Shown here piece after piece: positions 1-8,757 of a DNA stretch of 64,000 nt; the first letter of the stretch is position 1, and each line of letters starts with the position of its first letter. The position numbers were made by a program, and so were the translations under genes. The DNA is from Chitiniphilus eburneus (GTDB lineage: Bacteria; Pseudomonadota; Gammaproteobacteria; Burkholderiales; Chitinibacteraceae): assembly GCF_005048205.1 (NCBI RefSeq), contig NZ_SUMF01000001.1, positions 493,001 through 557,000 on the forward strand, written 5' to 3'. The notes beneath the pieces were generated by a model. That model saw nothing but the letters and a program-made list of their open reading frames with translations. It ran no database searches and was not told the DNA's origin.

Positions 1-1092
1 CTCGTCGGCTGGCGCGGCATGGTCGGCTCAGTGCTGATGCAGCGCATGCAGGAAGAAAAGGATTTCGACCTGATCGAGCCGGTCTTCTTCACAACCTCGC
101 AGGCCGGTCAGCCCGCGCCGGCCATCGGCGGCGCCACCGGCACGCTGAAGGACGCCAAATCCATCGACGACCTCAAGGCGATGGACATCATCATTTCCTG
201 CCAGGGCGGCGACTACACCACCGACATCTTCGGCAAGCTGCGCGCCGCCGGCTGGACCGGCTACTGGATCGACGCCGCCTCCACGCTGCGCATGGAAGAA
301 GACGCCGTCATCATCCTGGACCCGGTGAACCGTGGCGTGATCGACGCCGCGCTGGCCCGTGGCGTGAAGAACTACATCGGCGGCAACTGCACCAACTCCA
401 TCCTGCTGATGGGCGTGGGCGCGCTGTTCCGCGAAGGTCTGGTCGAATGGGTCAGCTCCATGACCTACCAGGCGGCATCGGGCGGCGGCGCCAACCACAT
501 GCGCGAACTGCTCAAGGGCATGGGCGTGGTCTATGGCTCGGTGGCCGATGAACTCGCCACCCCTGCCTCCGCCATCCTCGACATCGACCGCAAGGTCGCG
601 CAGACCATCCGCTCCGACGTGCCGACCGAATACTTTGGCGCGCCACTGGCCGGTGGCCTGATCCCCTGGATCGACAAGCAACTGGAAAACGGCCAGTCCA
701 AGGAAGAATGGAAGGGCCAGGCCGAAGTGAACAAGATCCTGGGCAACAGCGCGCCGATCCCGGTGGACGGCCTGTGCGTGCGCATCGGCGCCATGCGCTG
801 CCACAGCCTGGCACTGACGCTGAAGCTGAAGAAGGATCTGCCGCTCGCCGAGATCGAATCGATCATCAAGTCGGGCAACCAGTGGGTGAAGTGGGTGCCG
901 AACGATCGCGAAGTCACGGTGAAGGAACTGACCCCGGCCAGCATCACCGGCGGGCTGGACGTCGGCGTGGGCCGCGTGCGCAAGCTGAACATGGGGCCGG
1001 AATACGTTTCCGCCTTCGTCATCGGCGACCAGTTGCTGTGGGGTGCGGCCGAACCGCTGCGCCGCATGCTGCGCATCCTGCTCGAAGACTAA
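1..1092 (+). CDS. asd: Aspartate-semialdehyde dehydrogenase (5' partial)
   Basis: The enzyme makes aspartate-4-semialdehyde from aspartyl-4-phosphate with NADPH, the branch point to lysine/diaminopimelate, methionine and threonine. The frame is open from the first base ([10 protein letters not shown]), so the start codon and about six residues lie outside the window. GWRGMVGS is the dinucleotide-binding loop. GGNCTNS carries the catalytic cysteine at bases 388-390, and [14 protein letters not shown] follows as in proteobacterial Asd. The C-terminus is complete and a strong hairpin terminator follows. An antisense frame spans the gene but is a G+C-rich shadow. Identification is secure; only the N-terminus is missing. 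Confidence 0.97.
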   Translation, partial: LVGWRGMVGSVLMQRMQEEKDFDLIEPVFFTTSQAGQPAPAIGGATGTLKDAKSIDDLKAMDIIISCQGGDYTTDIFGKLRAAGWTGYWIDAASTLRMEEDAVIILDPVNRGVIDAALARGVKNYIGGNCTNSILLMGVGALFREGLVEWVSSMTYQAASGGGANHMRELLKGMGVVYGSVADELATPASAILDIDRKVAQTIRSDVPTEYFGAPLAGGLIPWIDKQLENGQSKEEWKGQAEVNKILGNSAPIPVDGLCVRIGAMRCHSLALTLKLKKDLPLAEIESIIKSGNQWVKWVPNDREVTVKELTPASITGGLDVGVGRVRKLNMGPEYVSAFVIGDQLLWGAAEPLRRMLRILLED

Positions 1093-1167
1093 GGCAACAC
1101 CCCGGCGGCACCGCCCGGTGCCGCGCCTCGCAGTATCCGAGAGCCTGCTCCAAGGCCGCCCAGGAAG

Positions 1168-1196
1168 AACGGGACGCACGACGTCCCGTTTCTTTT
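1168..1196 (+). terminator. Rho-independent terminator after asd
   Basis: A perfect 9-bp stem (AACGGGACG / CGTCCCGTT) with a CACGA loop is followed by TCTTTT. It lies 76 bp after the asd stop and just before the next gene, so it probably ends the asd transcript. Confidence 0.85.
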
Positions 1197-1215
1197 GCCC
1201 GGAGACCGAACGACC

Positions 1216-1614
1216 ATGTTGTGGAACATGCTGAAACGCCTGAAGCGCGGCCCGGTGCGCGTGCAGGAAGAAAACGCGTTGCTGGCGCCAACGGAACTAT
1301 TGCCCGCCACCCGGGCAAGACAGGAAGCCAAAGCCACCCATCCACTGAGCCAATCGCTGCTGTATCGCATCAAGCGTGACGCGCTGGCCATCGTGGCCGA
1401 CATGAACCGGGGTGTGGCGATGCCCGACTGCGCGCTGCTGGCGCGGCAACTGGCCTTCGTGCAGAAAGAGCTGATCCAGGCCGCGTACCACGATGAATCG
1501 CTGCCGCGCGAACAACGCCAGGCCCTGGCACGCTACCACGCACTTAACATTCGCCAGGGCATCGGCGAGCGTCGGGATCGGCCAATGCGGGGCGTCAGCC
1601 CGGGCGGCGACTGA
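1216..1614 (+). CDS. Small hypothetical protein
   Basis: A 132-residue basic protein of unknown function. The ATG at 1216 is preceded by GGAGA at a good distance; an in-frame TTG at 1195 lies inside the asd terminator and is less likely. There is no signal peptide or membrane segment. The middle (YRIKRDALAIVADMNRG, then LLARQLAFVQKELIQAAYH) looks helical, and the C-terminus is arginine-rich. The stop codon touches the end of the convergent hemerythrin-like gene with no spacer, which supports both gene ends. I do not recognise the family. Confidence 0.65.
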   Translation: MLWNMLKRLKRGPVRVQEENALLAPTELLPATRARQEAKATHPLSQSLLYRIKRDALAIVADMNRGVAMPDCALLARQLAFVQKELIQAAYHDESLPREQRQALARYHALNIRQGIGERRDRPMRGVSPGGD

Positions 1615-2142
1615 TCAATCGGTGGCCGGCATGCGCCGCGCCGCCATCCGCCGACCCATTTTCACCAGTTCGTCCGGCCGCACCAGCGTCTCCGCCCAGG
1701 GATAGACATGCGTTTCCTCACGATCCGCATGGGCGATGTACTGCTGGGCGAACGCCATGGCCGACACTTCGTTCAGCACCGCGCCGTGCCCCTGTATCAG
1801 CGACATGAGCAGACCCCGCCAGTGCTGCCATTGCACGCCCAGCACATCGTGCTCGACCTGCAGTTCGCGCAGGACCCGCAGCGGCTCGCCCTGCAGGCGT
1901 CCGGCCAGCAAGGCGAACAGATCGTCGTCCTCGTCGGCGTGGTGCAAAGGGGCGGCCACATCGAAATAGCGCAGGATGGCGCGAGCGGCCTCGACTGCCT
2001 GGGCATCGACGCCATGCTCCGTCACATGGGCCGCCAGCCTGGGCAGCAAACCGGCGTAGTGACGCACCCGCTCGTGGCAGGCATGAAGCATCGCCAATGG
2101 ATCGTCGAAGCCAACCGCCTCGGTATTGAAAGGATCGCGCAT
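1615..2142 (-). CDS. Hemerythrin HHE-domain protein
   Basis: A 175-residue protein with the four-helix hemerythrin-like pattern of iron-ligand histidines and acidic residues: an H-x-R-V-R-H helix near residue 28, PLHHADEDDD near 70, EHDVLG near 98, and HADREETHVYP near 145. Related proteins bind a non-heme di-iron centre and sense or store oxygen, nitric oxide or iron; the ligand here is not known. I chose ATG at 2142 (MRDPFNTEAV) because it begins the conserved part. An upstream in-frame extension to 2277 is possible but shows no domain. It converges with the small gene at 1216-1614. Confidence 0.85.
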   Translation of the reverse strand: MRDPFNTEAVGFDDPLAMLHACHERVRHYAGLLPRLAAHVTEHGVDAQAVEAARAILRYFDVAAPLHHADEDDDLFALLAGRLQGEPLRVLRELQVEHDVLGVQWQHWRGLLMSLIQGHGAVLNEVSAMAFAQQYIAHADREETHVYPWAETLVRPDELVKMGRRMAARRMPATD

Positions 2143-2440
2143 GATCCGTCCAGCCAGAAAGGTAAGCCCTCCATGATACCGGCGGCGCGATACCTCGCTT
2201 GTGCCAGGATCAAACCATGAGCTATCTGCCGATATCCGGCATGCGCAGCCATCGCCGTCGTCACGCCGATGTGGCACCTTCTTGATTCTGGATGGGCCAA
2301 CCTCATATTAGAGTGCCCGATCACCCTGACGTCCGCGCCAGGGCGAACAAAAACAGAGCGCCAGCCCGCATCCGCCCTGCGCGGAGTACGGAGCCGCTCC
2401 GACGGGCATTCATCCCGGCCGTGGCAAAAAAGGATTCCCC

Positions 2441-3733
2441 ATGAGCGTACCGCATCTCGTCACCGCCCTTACGGGCCCGATTCTCGACCTGGAACGCAAG
2501 ATCCTCGCCGCGCAGCCGGAGATCGAACACTGGTTCCGCAATCAGTGGCAGGAACTGACGCCGCCGTTCTACGGCTCGGTCGATCTGCGCAATGCGGGCT
2601 ACAAGCTCGCGCCGGTGGACATGAACCTGTTTCCGGGCGGCTTCAACAACCTGAACCCCGAATTCCATCCGTTGGCGGTACAAGCCGCGATGGGCGCCCT
2701 GGAAGACCTCTGTCCGAGTGCGCGCCGCCTGTTGCTGATCCCGGAAAACCACACCCGCAATACCTTCTACCTGCAAAACGTCGCCGCCCTGGTGCGCATC
2801 CTGCGCCAATCGGGCCTCGCCGTCCGCCTGGGCAGCCTGAACCCTGACATCATCGAACCCACCACGCTCGACCTGCCCGACGGCCATAAACTGACGCTGG
2901 AGCCGCTGGAACGTCATGGCGACCGCCTGACGCTGCCCGGCTTCGACCCGTGCGTGGTGCTGTTGAACAACGATCTGTCCGGCGGCATTCCACCCATCCT
3001 GCAAAACCTGGAGCAGCAGGTACTGCCGCCGTTGCGCGCGGGCTGGTCCACGCGCCGCAAGACCAATCATTTCGCCGCCTACGATCACGTCGCCAGCGAG
3101 TTCGCTCGCCTGATCGGCATCGACCCGTGGGTCATCAACCCGTATTTCGACCACGTGGACGGCCTGGACTTCCACCAGCGTGACGGCGAAGACCGGCTGG
3201 CCGCATCGGTGGATGCGATGCTGGCGCGCATCCGCCGCAAGTACGCCGAACATGGCATCGACCACGAGCCCTTCGTCATCGTGAAAGCTAACGCCGGCAC
3301 CTACGGCATGGGCGTGATGAGCGTAAAATCCGCCGACGAGGTGCGCGGCCTGAACCGCAAGCAGCGCAACAAGATGTCGGTGGTCAAGGAGGGCCTAGAA
3401 GTACACGATGTGATCGTGCAGGAAGGCGTTCCCACCTTCGAACATATCGACGATGCCGTCGCCGAGCCCGTGGTCTACATGCTGGACCGCTTCGTCATCG
3501 GCGGCTTCTACCGCGTGCATACCGGGCGTGGTCCCGAGGAAAACCTCAATGCGCCCGGCATGCACTTCGCGCCGCTGGCCTTCGCCACGCCGTGTACCAC
3601 GCCGGATTGCGACGGTGCGCCCGACAGCGAACCGAACCGGTTCTATGCCTACGGCGTGGTCGCCCGCCTGGCCCTGCTCGCCGCGGCCCACGAACTGGAA
3701 CCGGTGGCGCAGGAAGTCGCGCTGGCGGTGTAA
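2441..3733 (+). CDS. gshA: Glutamate-cysteine ligase, Acidithiobacillus type
   Basis: The first enzyme of glutathione synthesis joins glutamate and cysteine with ATP. The 430-residue protein belongs to the proteobacterial class first seen in Acidithiobacillus, not the E. coli class. Diagnostic stretches are PPFYGSVDLRNAGYKLAPVD, NLFPGGFNNLN, IPENHTRNTFY, KTNHFAAYDHVASEF and VKANAGTYGMGVM, the last being the ATP-grasp glycine loop. AAAGGATT precedes the ATG. It is followed by gshB, with only a miniature inverted-repeat element between, and the element begins at the last base of the gshA stop codon. Together the two genes form the complete cytosolic glutathione pathway. Confidence 0.95.
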   Translation: MSVPHLVTALTGPILDLERKILAAQPEIEHWFRNQWQELTPPFYGSVDLRNAGYKLAPVDMNLFPGGFNNLNPEFHPLAVQAAMGALEDLCPSARRLLLIPENHTRNTFYLQNVAALVRILRQSGLAVRLGSLNPDIIEPTTLDLPDGHKLTLEPLERHGDRLTLPGFDPCVVLLNNDLSGGIPPILQNLEQQVLPPLRAGWSTRRKTNHFAAYDHVASEFARLIGIDPWVINPYFDHVDGLDFHQRDGEDRLAASVDAMLARIRRKYAEHGIDHEPFVIVKANAGTYGMGVMSVKSADEVRGLNRKQRNKMSVVKEGLEVHDVIVQEGVPTFEHIDDAVAEPVVYMLDRFVIGGFYRVHTGRGPEENLNAPGMHFAPLAFATPCTTPDCDGAPDSEPNRFYAYGVVARLALLAAAHELEPVAQEVALAV

Positions 3734-3826
3734 GCGCCTGTTTTCAGGGATTGCCACGCGGGGGGCCTCTTCGGCCCGATCCCGCGGGGGCTCCGAACGC
3801 TGTCGTGAATGATCGTAAACAGGCTC
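3733..3826. repeat. Miniature inverted-repeat element, copy 1
   Basis: A 94-bp element with imperfect inverted ends (AGCGCCTGTTTTCAGGGATT against AGAGCCTGTTTACGATCATT read from the other end). Its right half carries the core CCGAACGCTGTCGTGA, shared with the elements at 6012-6106 and 63612-63848. It fills the whole gap between gshA and gshB, ending 4 bases before the gshB ATG, so it must carry the gshB leader. Confidence 0.75.
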
Positions 3827-3830
3827 TGAA

Positions 3831-4802
3831 ATGAACCTACTCGTCGTCGCCGATCCCCTCCAGGGCTTCAAGATCCACAAGGACTCCACCTACGTCATGC
3901 TGCGCGAAGCGGCGCGGCGCGGCTGGACGCTATGGTTCTGCGAGGCCGCCGACCTGCGCGTGAGCGAAGGCGTGGTCGAAGCCCGCTCCCGCCCGCTGGC
4001 CTTCACCGATACCCAGGAATACCAGCACTGGTTCGAACTGGGCGGCGCCGAGACCCGCGCACTACGCGATTTCGACGCGGTGCTGATGCGCACCGACCCA
4101 CCATTCGACCAGCAATACCTGTACGCCACGCACCTGTTCACGTTGGCCGAACAGCAAGGCGCCAGGGTGTTCAACCCCGGCCAGACACTGCGCGACTACA
4201 ACGAAAAACTCGCCATCCTGCGCTTTCCCGAGGTGATCGCACCCACCCGCGTCACCCAACGCGCGGCGGACTTGCGCGACTTCCTCGCCGAGCATGGCGA
4301 CATCATTCTCAAGCCGCTGGACGGCATGGGGGGGACCGGTATCTTCCGCCTCACGCGGCAGGACCCGAACATCGGCTCCATCATCGAGACACTGACGCAC
4401 AACGAAACGCGCACCGTGATGGCACAGCGCTACATTCCCGCCATCGTCGATGGCGACAAACGCATCCTGCTGATCGACGGCATACCGGTGGACTGGTGCC
4501 TGGCGCGCGTGCCGCTGGCCGGCGAAACACGCGGCAACCTCGCCGCGGGCGGCACCGGCTACGCCCGGCCGCTCAGCCCGCGCGATCGCGAGATCGCCGA
4601 ATCGCTCGGCCCGCGCCTCGCCGCGGCCGGGCTGCTGCTGGTCGGCCTGGACGTGATCGGTGACTACGTCACCGAGATCAACGTCACCAGCCCGACCTGC
4701 TTCCAGGAAATCACCCAGCAATCGGGCATCGACGTGCCGGCCTTGTTCATCGATGCGCTGGAGCGCAAGGTCACCGCCGCTTCACGTCGGAAAGAAGGTT
4801 GA
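3831..4802 (+). CDS. gshB: Glutathione synthase
   Basis: ATP-dependent ligation of gamma-glutamylcysteine and glycine, the second step of glutathione synthesis. The 323 residues match the usual length of about 315. The start [20 protein letters not shown] is the N-terminal substrate domain. [20 protein letters not shown] (ATP-grasp loop) and [13 protein letters not shown] (Mg/ATP-binding end) are typical. It lies 97 bp behind gshA, separated by a miniature inverted-repeat element whose outer arm reaches to within 4 bp of the ATG, so the ribosome-binding region (AGGCTCTGAA) is supplied by the element. Confidence 0.96.
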   Translation: MNLLVVADPLQGFKIHKDSTYVMLREAARRGWTLWFCEAADLRVSEGVVEARSRPLAFTDTQEYQHWFELGGAETRALRDFDAVLMRTDPPFDQQYLYATHLFTLAEQQGARVFNPGQTLRDYNEKLAILRFPEVIAPTRVTQRAADLRDFLAEHGDIILKPLDGMGGTGIFRLTRQDPNIGSIIETLTHNETRTVMAQRYIPAIVDGDKRILLIDGIPVDWCLARVPLAGETRGNLAAGGTGYARPLSPRDREIAESLGPRLAAAGLLLVGLDVIGDYVTEINVTSPTCFQEITQQSGIDVPALFIDALERKVTAASRRKEG

Positions 4803-4904
4803 GTGAAAGCACTGTCGGGAAGGGAGCCCCTGGGCAGGGGAAAGCGGGAAGGGGGAAGCGTCAACGCACGTTGGTGGTCCGCGTGGCACCGTGTCCGTTC
4901 GACA

Positions 4905-6014
4905 ATGAACAACGCTTGGCGCAGCCACTGCCCCGCCCTTCCCTCTTCCCCCGTCTCTCTTTCCCCCCGCAGCCTTCTCACCACCAGCTTGCGCTGGTTC
5001 GCCCCCTTCCTTGCGCTGTCCCTGGCCGGCTGCGGCCAGCCGCCGCTCTATCAGCAAACCGGCTTCGTCTTCGGCACCAAGGTGGACATCGCCATCTGGG
5101 GCCTGCCCGAACCCCTTGCCGCCCGGCACGCCGCCGCGGTACTGGCGGAACTGGACCGACTGCACGCCCGGCTACATCCCTGGCAGCCTTCGCCGCTGAC
5201 GCAACTGAACGCCGCCCTGGCAAAAAACGAGGCCGGCAACGCCGATACCGAGCTGATCGGCATCATCGACGAAGCGCGCGATTACGCGCGGCGCTCCGAT
5301 CAACTGTTCAACCCAGCCATCGGTGGCCTGATCGGCCTGTGGGGCTTTCATGGTGACCAGTACCCCGCCCGGCTGCCCGACCCGGACCAACGCGCGGCGC
5401 TGGTAGCCGCGCAGCCGACGCTGGAAGACCTCACCATCGTCGGCGGCACGGTCAGCAGCCGCAATCCCGCCGTACAACTCGACTTCGGCGGCTTTGCCAA
5501 GGGCTGGGCGCTGGACCGCAGCGCCAGTTACCTGCGCCGCCATCGCGTCTACAACGCGCTGATCAACATTGGCGGCAACGTACTGGCGCTGGGGCGCAAG
5601 GGCGAAGAATCCTGGAAGGTGGGACTGCAACACCCGCGCCAGCCACGCGCCATGGCGGTGATCGCATTACGCGACGGCGAGGCCATCGGCACCTCGGGGG
5701 ATTACCAGCGTTATTTCGAAGTCGGCGGCAAACGCTATTCGCACCTGCTGGACCCGCGTACCGGTGAACCGGCCCGCTCCCTGCAATCCGCCACCGTCAT
5801 CGCGCCGCCCTCCCGCGAGGCTGGCGCCATCTCGGACACCGCCACCAAACCGATCTTCATCGGTGGGCGCGAGCATGCGATCGATTATGCGGCGCGCTTC
5901 GGCATCGGCGATGTGCTGCTCGTGGCAAACGACGGCAGCGTTTTCGTCAGCGCCAGCATGCAGCCCCGGTTACAGTGGCTGGTGAACCCTCCCCATCTCT
6001 ACCGCCTGCGTTAG
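4905..6014 (+). CDS. apbE: FAD:protein FMN transferase (ApbE), lipoprotein
   Basis: ApbE enzymes attach FMN to a threonine of periplasmic or membrane redox proteins such as NqrC and RnfG. The N-terminus has a hydrophobic run ending in LSLAGC, a lipobox, so the protein is probably periplasmic and lipid-anchored. GTKVDIAIWG, LDFGGFAKGWALD, INIGGNVLALG and HLLDPRTGEPA are family signatures. The start is uncertain. ATG 4905 gives 369 residues with the lipobox Cys at 43. A GTG directly after the gshB stop at 4803 would add 34 residues of low-complexity purine-rich sequence that does not look coding. The TAG stop belongs to the next inverted-repeat element. Confidence 0.9.
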   Translation: MNNAWRSHCPALPSSPVSLSPRSLLTTSLRWFAPFLALSLAGCGQPPLYQQTGFVFGTKVDIAIWGLPEPLAARHAAAVLAELDRLHARLHPWQPSPLTQLNAALAKNEAGNADTELIGIIDEARDYARRSDQLFNPAIGGLIGLWGFHGDQYPARLPDPDQRAALVAAQPTLEDLTIVGGTVSSRNPAVQLDFGGFAKGWALDRSASYLRRHRVYNALINIGGNVLALGRKGEESWKVGLQHPRQPRAMAVIALRDGEAIGTSGDYQRYFEVGGKRYSHLLDPRTGEPARSLQSATVIAPPSREAGAISDTATKPIFIGGREHAIDYAARFGIGDVLLVANDGSVFVSASMQPRLQWLVNPPHLYRLR

Positions 6015-6106
6015 GGCGTGTCATCAAATACCGCGACGCGTCCAGCGCCTTGCGCCGCATCCCGAACTACGCCGAACGCTGTCGCGATATTTGATGACAC
6101 GCCCTA
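6012..6106. repeat. Miniature inverted-repeat element, copy 2
   Basis: A 95-bp element with near-perfect 25-bp inverted ends (TAGGGCGTGTCATCAAATA then C/T and CGCGAC). The interior holds CTTGCGCCGCATCCCGAAC and the core CCGAACGCTGTCGCGA, shared with the copies at 3733-3826 and 63612-63848. Its first three bases are the apbE stop codon. No coding capacity. Confidence 0.85.
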
Positions 6107-6298
6107 AGCTGGTGACAACGCCCATTTATCCCCTACCGGCCCGTCGGCGCCTTAGCGCATGCACTGGCCCGCACTCCGATCCAGGCACCCGGGGCGTGCC
6201 GATGCGTCAGGACGATCCAGGACAATATCCCTGAGTGCATCGCGGAGGGGTTTTCAGTTATAACGTCAGAAAACCGCACATTCAGGAAAGCCATCCGC

Positions 6299-6694
6299 AT
6301 GGTCGGAATCGTCATCGTTACCCATGTCAGCCTCGGCGAAGCGCTGATCTCGTGTGCCCAGCACATCATGGGTCGTCCGCTCGACAATCTGGCGCAACTG
6401 GCCGTCAGCAAGGCCGACGACCCGGACGACGTCGTCCGCCGTGCGCGCGAACTGGTGCAGTCGCTTGACGATGGTTCGGGCGTGCTGTTGCTGACCGACA
6501 TCTACGGCGGCACCCCGTCGAATGTCGCCAACCGTCTGATCGAACCCAATCGCATCGAGGCCGTGGCCGGCGTCAACCTGCCGATGCTGGTGCGCGCCCT
6601 GACCTATAGTCATCAATCGCTGGAAGTGGTGGTCAGCAAGGCCATCACTGGCGGCCTGGAAGGCGTGCTCTACATGCTGCCGCCGCTCGAGTAA
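6299..6694 (+). CDS. PTS EIIA component, mannose/fructose type
   Basis: A 131-residue EIIA of the mannose (Man) family. It starts MVGIVIVTHVSLGE, with the phosphorylated histidine at residue 9. LLLTDIYGGTPSNVA is the second family signature. It takes phosphate from HPr. AGGAAAG precedes the ATG. It is followed at 19 bp by HPr and then EI, with no EIIB, EIIC or EIID sugar permease nearby. Family knowledge suggests this solitary EIIA-HPr-EI set in betaproteobacteria is regulatory rather than a sugar transporter; that role is inferred here. Confidence 0.92.
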   Translation: MVGIVIVTHVSLGEALISCAQHIMGRPLDNLAQLAVSKADDPDDVVRRARELVQSLDDGSGVLLLTDIYGGTPSNVANRLIEPNRIEAVAGVNLPMLVRALTYSHQSLEVVVSKAITGGLEGVLYMLPPLE

Positions 6695-6713
6695 CGCCAA
6701 TCGGAAATCACCC

Positions 6714-6986
6714 ATGACGCAACAGGAAGTCGAAATCGTCAATAAGCTTGGCCTGCATGCACGGGCCTCGAGCAAATTCACGCAGTTGGCCAGCCAGTTC
6801 AAGTGCGAAGTCTGGATCACCCGTAATCAACGCCGCGTCAATGCCAAATCCATCATGGGCGTCATGATGCTGGCGGCAGGCAAAGGCAGCAGTATCGTCA
6901 TCGAAACCGACAACGGCCCGGACGAGCACGAAGCCATGAATGCGCTGGTGGCGCTGGTGGCGGATCGCTTCGGCGAAGGCGAATAA
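6714..6986 (+). CDS. ptsH: Phosphocarrier protein HPr
   Basis: A 90-residue HPr that relays phosphate from EI to EIIA. NKLGLHARASSKF places the phosphoryl histidine at residue 15. NAKSIMGVMMLAAG places the regulatory serine at residue 46; serine phosphorylation would need an HPr kinase, which is not in this window. The gene lies between EIIA and EI with short gaps, as part of one transcript. Confidence 0.95.
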   Translation: MTQQEVEIVNKLGLHARASSKFTQLASQFKCEVWITRNQRRVNAKSIMGVMMLAAGKGSSIVIETDNGPDEHEAMNALVALVADRFGEGE

Positions 6987-7011
6987 CTTTCAGCGGGGCG
7001 AGGAGACGCGG

Positions 7012-8730
7012 ATGGGAATCACGCTGCACGGTATCGGCATCGGCGGAGGCGTCGCCATCGGGCATGCCCATGTGATCTCGCATAACGAAATAGAGATCGC
7101 GCACTACGGCATCGCCGAAGAAGACGTCCCGCAGGAAATCTCCCGCTTCGACGCCGCCATCCGCCTGGCGCGGCAGGAGCTGGAAACGCTGTGGGGCAGC
7201 ATTCCCGAGCACGCGCCCGCCGAGCTGGGCGCATTCCTCAGCCTGCACATCATGCTGCTGAACGATCACACGCTGACCGCCGAGCCGCACCTCATCATCG
7301 AAGCCCAGCGCTGCAATGCCGAATGGGCGCTCAAACAACAGCTCGATATCCTGCTGGCGCAGTTCGACGAGATCGAAGAGGAATACCTGCGCGAGCGCCG
7401 CTCCGACGTGATCCAGGTAACCGACCGCATCTTCAAGGCGCTCGCCGGCCATCACATCCAGCCCCCCGCCCCCTCGCGGCCGGACAGCATCCTGGTGGCC
7501 CACGATCTGTCCCCCGCCGACATGGTGCTGTTCAAGGACACCCATTACTTCGCCTTCATCACCGATGTCGGCGGCCCCACTTCGCACACCGCCATCCTGG
7601 CGCGCAGCCTGGACCTGCCCGCCGTGCTGGCGCTGCGCCATGCCCAGGCGCTGATCCGCGAGGACGAACTGATCATCGTCGATGGCATCAACGGCGTGGT
7701 CATCGTCGATCCGGATGAGCAGGTGCTGGTGGAATACCGTGCCCGCCAGAGCGACTGGCAGGCCAGCCAGCGCGCCTTGCAGGACATCCGCTATGCGCAC
7801 CCGGTCACGCGCGACGGCGTGGAAATCGAACTGCTGGCCAATATCGAGCTGCCGGACGACACCGCGCTGGCATTGGCCCAAGGCGCGGCCGGCATCGGTC
7901 TGTTCCGCTCCGAATTCCTGTTCCTGCGCGACGAGGATGACCTGCCCACCGAAGACGAGCAGTTCGACGCCTATCGCCAGGTGGCCGAATCGATGCAGGG
8001 CCACGCAGTGGTGATCCGCACCATCGACCTGGGCAAGGACAAGATTCCCAAGTGGCAGGAGGAAAGCGATTCGCCCAACCCCGCATTGGGGCTGACCGGC
8101 ATCCGCCTGTGCATGGCGGAGACGCAGTTGTTCCGCACGCAGTTGCGCGCGCTGTTGCGCGCTTCGGCTTACGGCAAGATCAAACTACTGGTGCCCATGT
8201 TGTCCAATCTGAACGAAGTGCGGCAAACACGACGCCATCTGGAAGAGATCAAAGAACAACTGGCCGCCGAAGGCTTACCCTTCGATGCTGAGATCGAGCT
8301 GGGGGGCATGATCGAAGTGCCAGCCGCCGCGCTGACGGTGGGCGCTTTCCTCAAGCAGCTCGACTTCGTGTCCATTGGCACCAACGACCTGATCCAGTAC
8401 ACGCTGGCGGTGGATCGCAACGACGATGCGGTCTCCTACCTGCACGACCCGCTGCATCCCGCCGTGATCCACCTGTTGCATCACGTCATCACCACCGCCG
8501 ACCGGATCGGCAAACCGGTGGCGATGTGCGGCGAAATGGCGGGCGATCCGCAACTAACCACGCTGCTGCTGGCGCTGGGTCTGCGCCGTTTCTCGATGTT
8601 GCCGGCGCAGTTGCTCAAGGTGAAGCGCCGCATCCTCGATGCGGACCTGGAGCGGCTGCAACAGGCGGTGCCGGCGCTGTTGCTGGCGGAGGATGCGAAT
8701 GCGGTCCGTACATTGCTGGCGGATCTGTAA
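7012..8730 (+). CDS. ptsI: PTS Enzyme I (phosphoenolpyruvate-protein phosphotransferase)
   Basis: A 572-residue Enzyme I, which autophosphorylates from PEP and passes phosphate to HPr. GGPTSHTAILAR gives the active histidine at 192, LFRSEFLF the PEP-binding arginine region at about 299, IGTNDLIQYTLAVDR the metal/PEP loop at about 456, and CGEMAGD the catalytic cysteine at 506. The start at 7012 follows GAGGAG. One oddity: the loop usually written LGxRAIR in Enzyme I reads LGLTGIR (residues 359-365), so an arginine expected to contact PEP is replaced by threonine, and the usual GGDK/GADK reads GKDK. The product may still be active; the change needs checking. Confidence 0.93.
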   Translation: MGITLHGIGIGGGVAIGHAHVISHNEIEIAHYGIAEEDVPQEISRFDAAIRLARQELETLWGSIPEHAPAELGAFLSLHIMLLNDHTLTAEPHLIIEAQRCNAEWALKQQLDILLAQFDEIEEEYLRERRSDVIQVTDRIFKALAGHHIQPPAPSRPDSILVAHDLSPADMVLFKDTHYFAFITDVGGPTSHTAILARSLDLPAVLALRHAQALIREDELIIVDGINGVVIVDPDEQVLVEYRARQSDWQASQRALQDIRYAHPVTRDGVEIELLANIELPDDTALALAQGAAGIGLFRSEFLFLRDEDDLPTEDEQFDAYRQVAESMQGHAVVIRTIDLGKDKIPKWQEESDSPNPALGLTGIRLCMAETQLFRTQLRALLRASAYGKIKLLVPMLSNLNEVRQTRRHLEEIKEQLAAEGLPFDAEIELGGMIEVPAAALTVGAFLKQLDFVSIGTNDLIQYTLAVDRNDDAVSYLHDPLHPAVIHLLHHVITTADRIGKPVAMCGEMAGDPQLTTLLLALGLRRFSMLPAQLLKVKRRILDADLERLQQAVPALLLAEDANAVRTLLADL

Positions 8731-8757
8731 CGGGCGCCCATCGCGGCTGCGCTTCCC

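Noticed and set aside
28..1179. Antisense frame of 383 codons opposite asd
   Set aside because: No protein-like features; asd is clear on the other strand.
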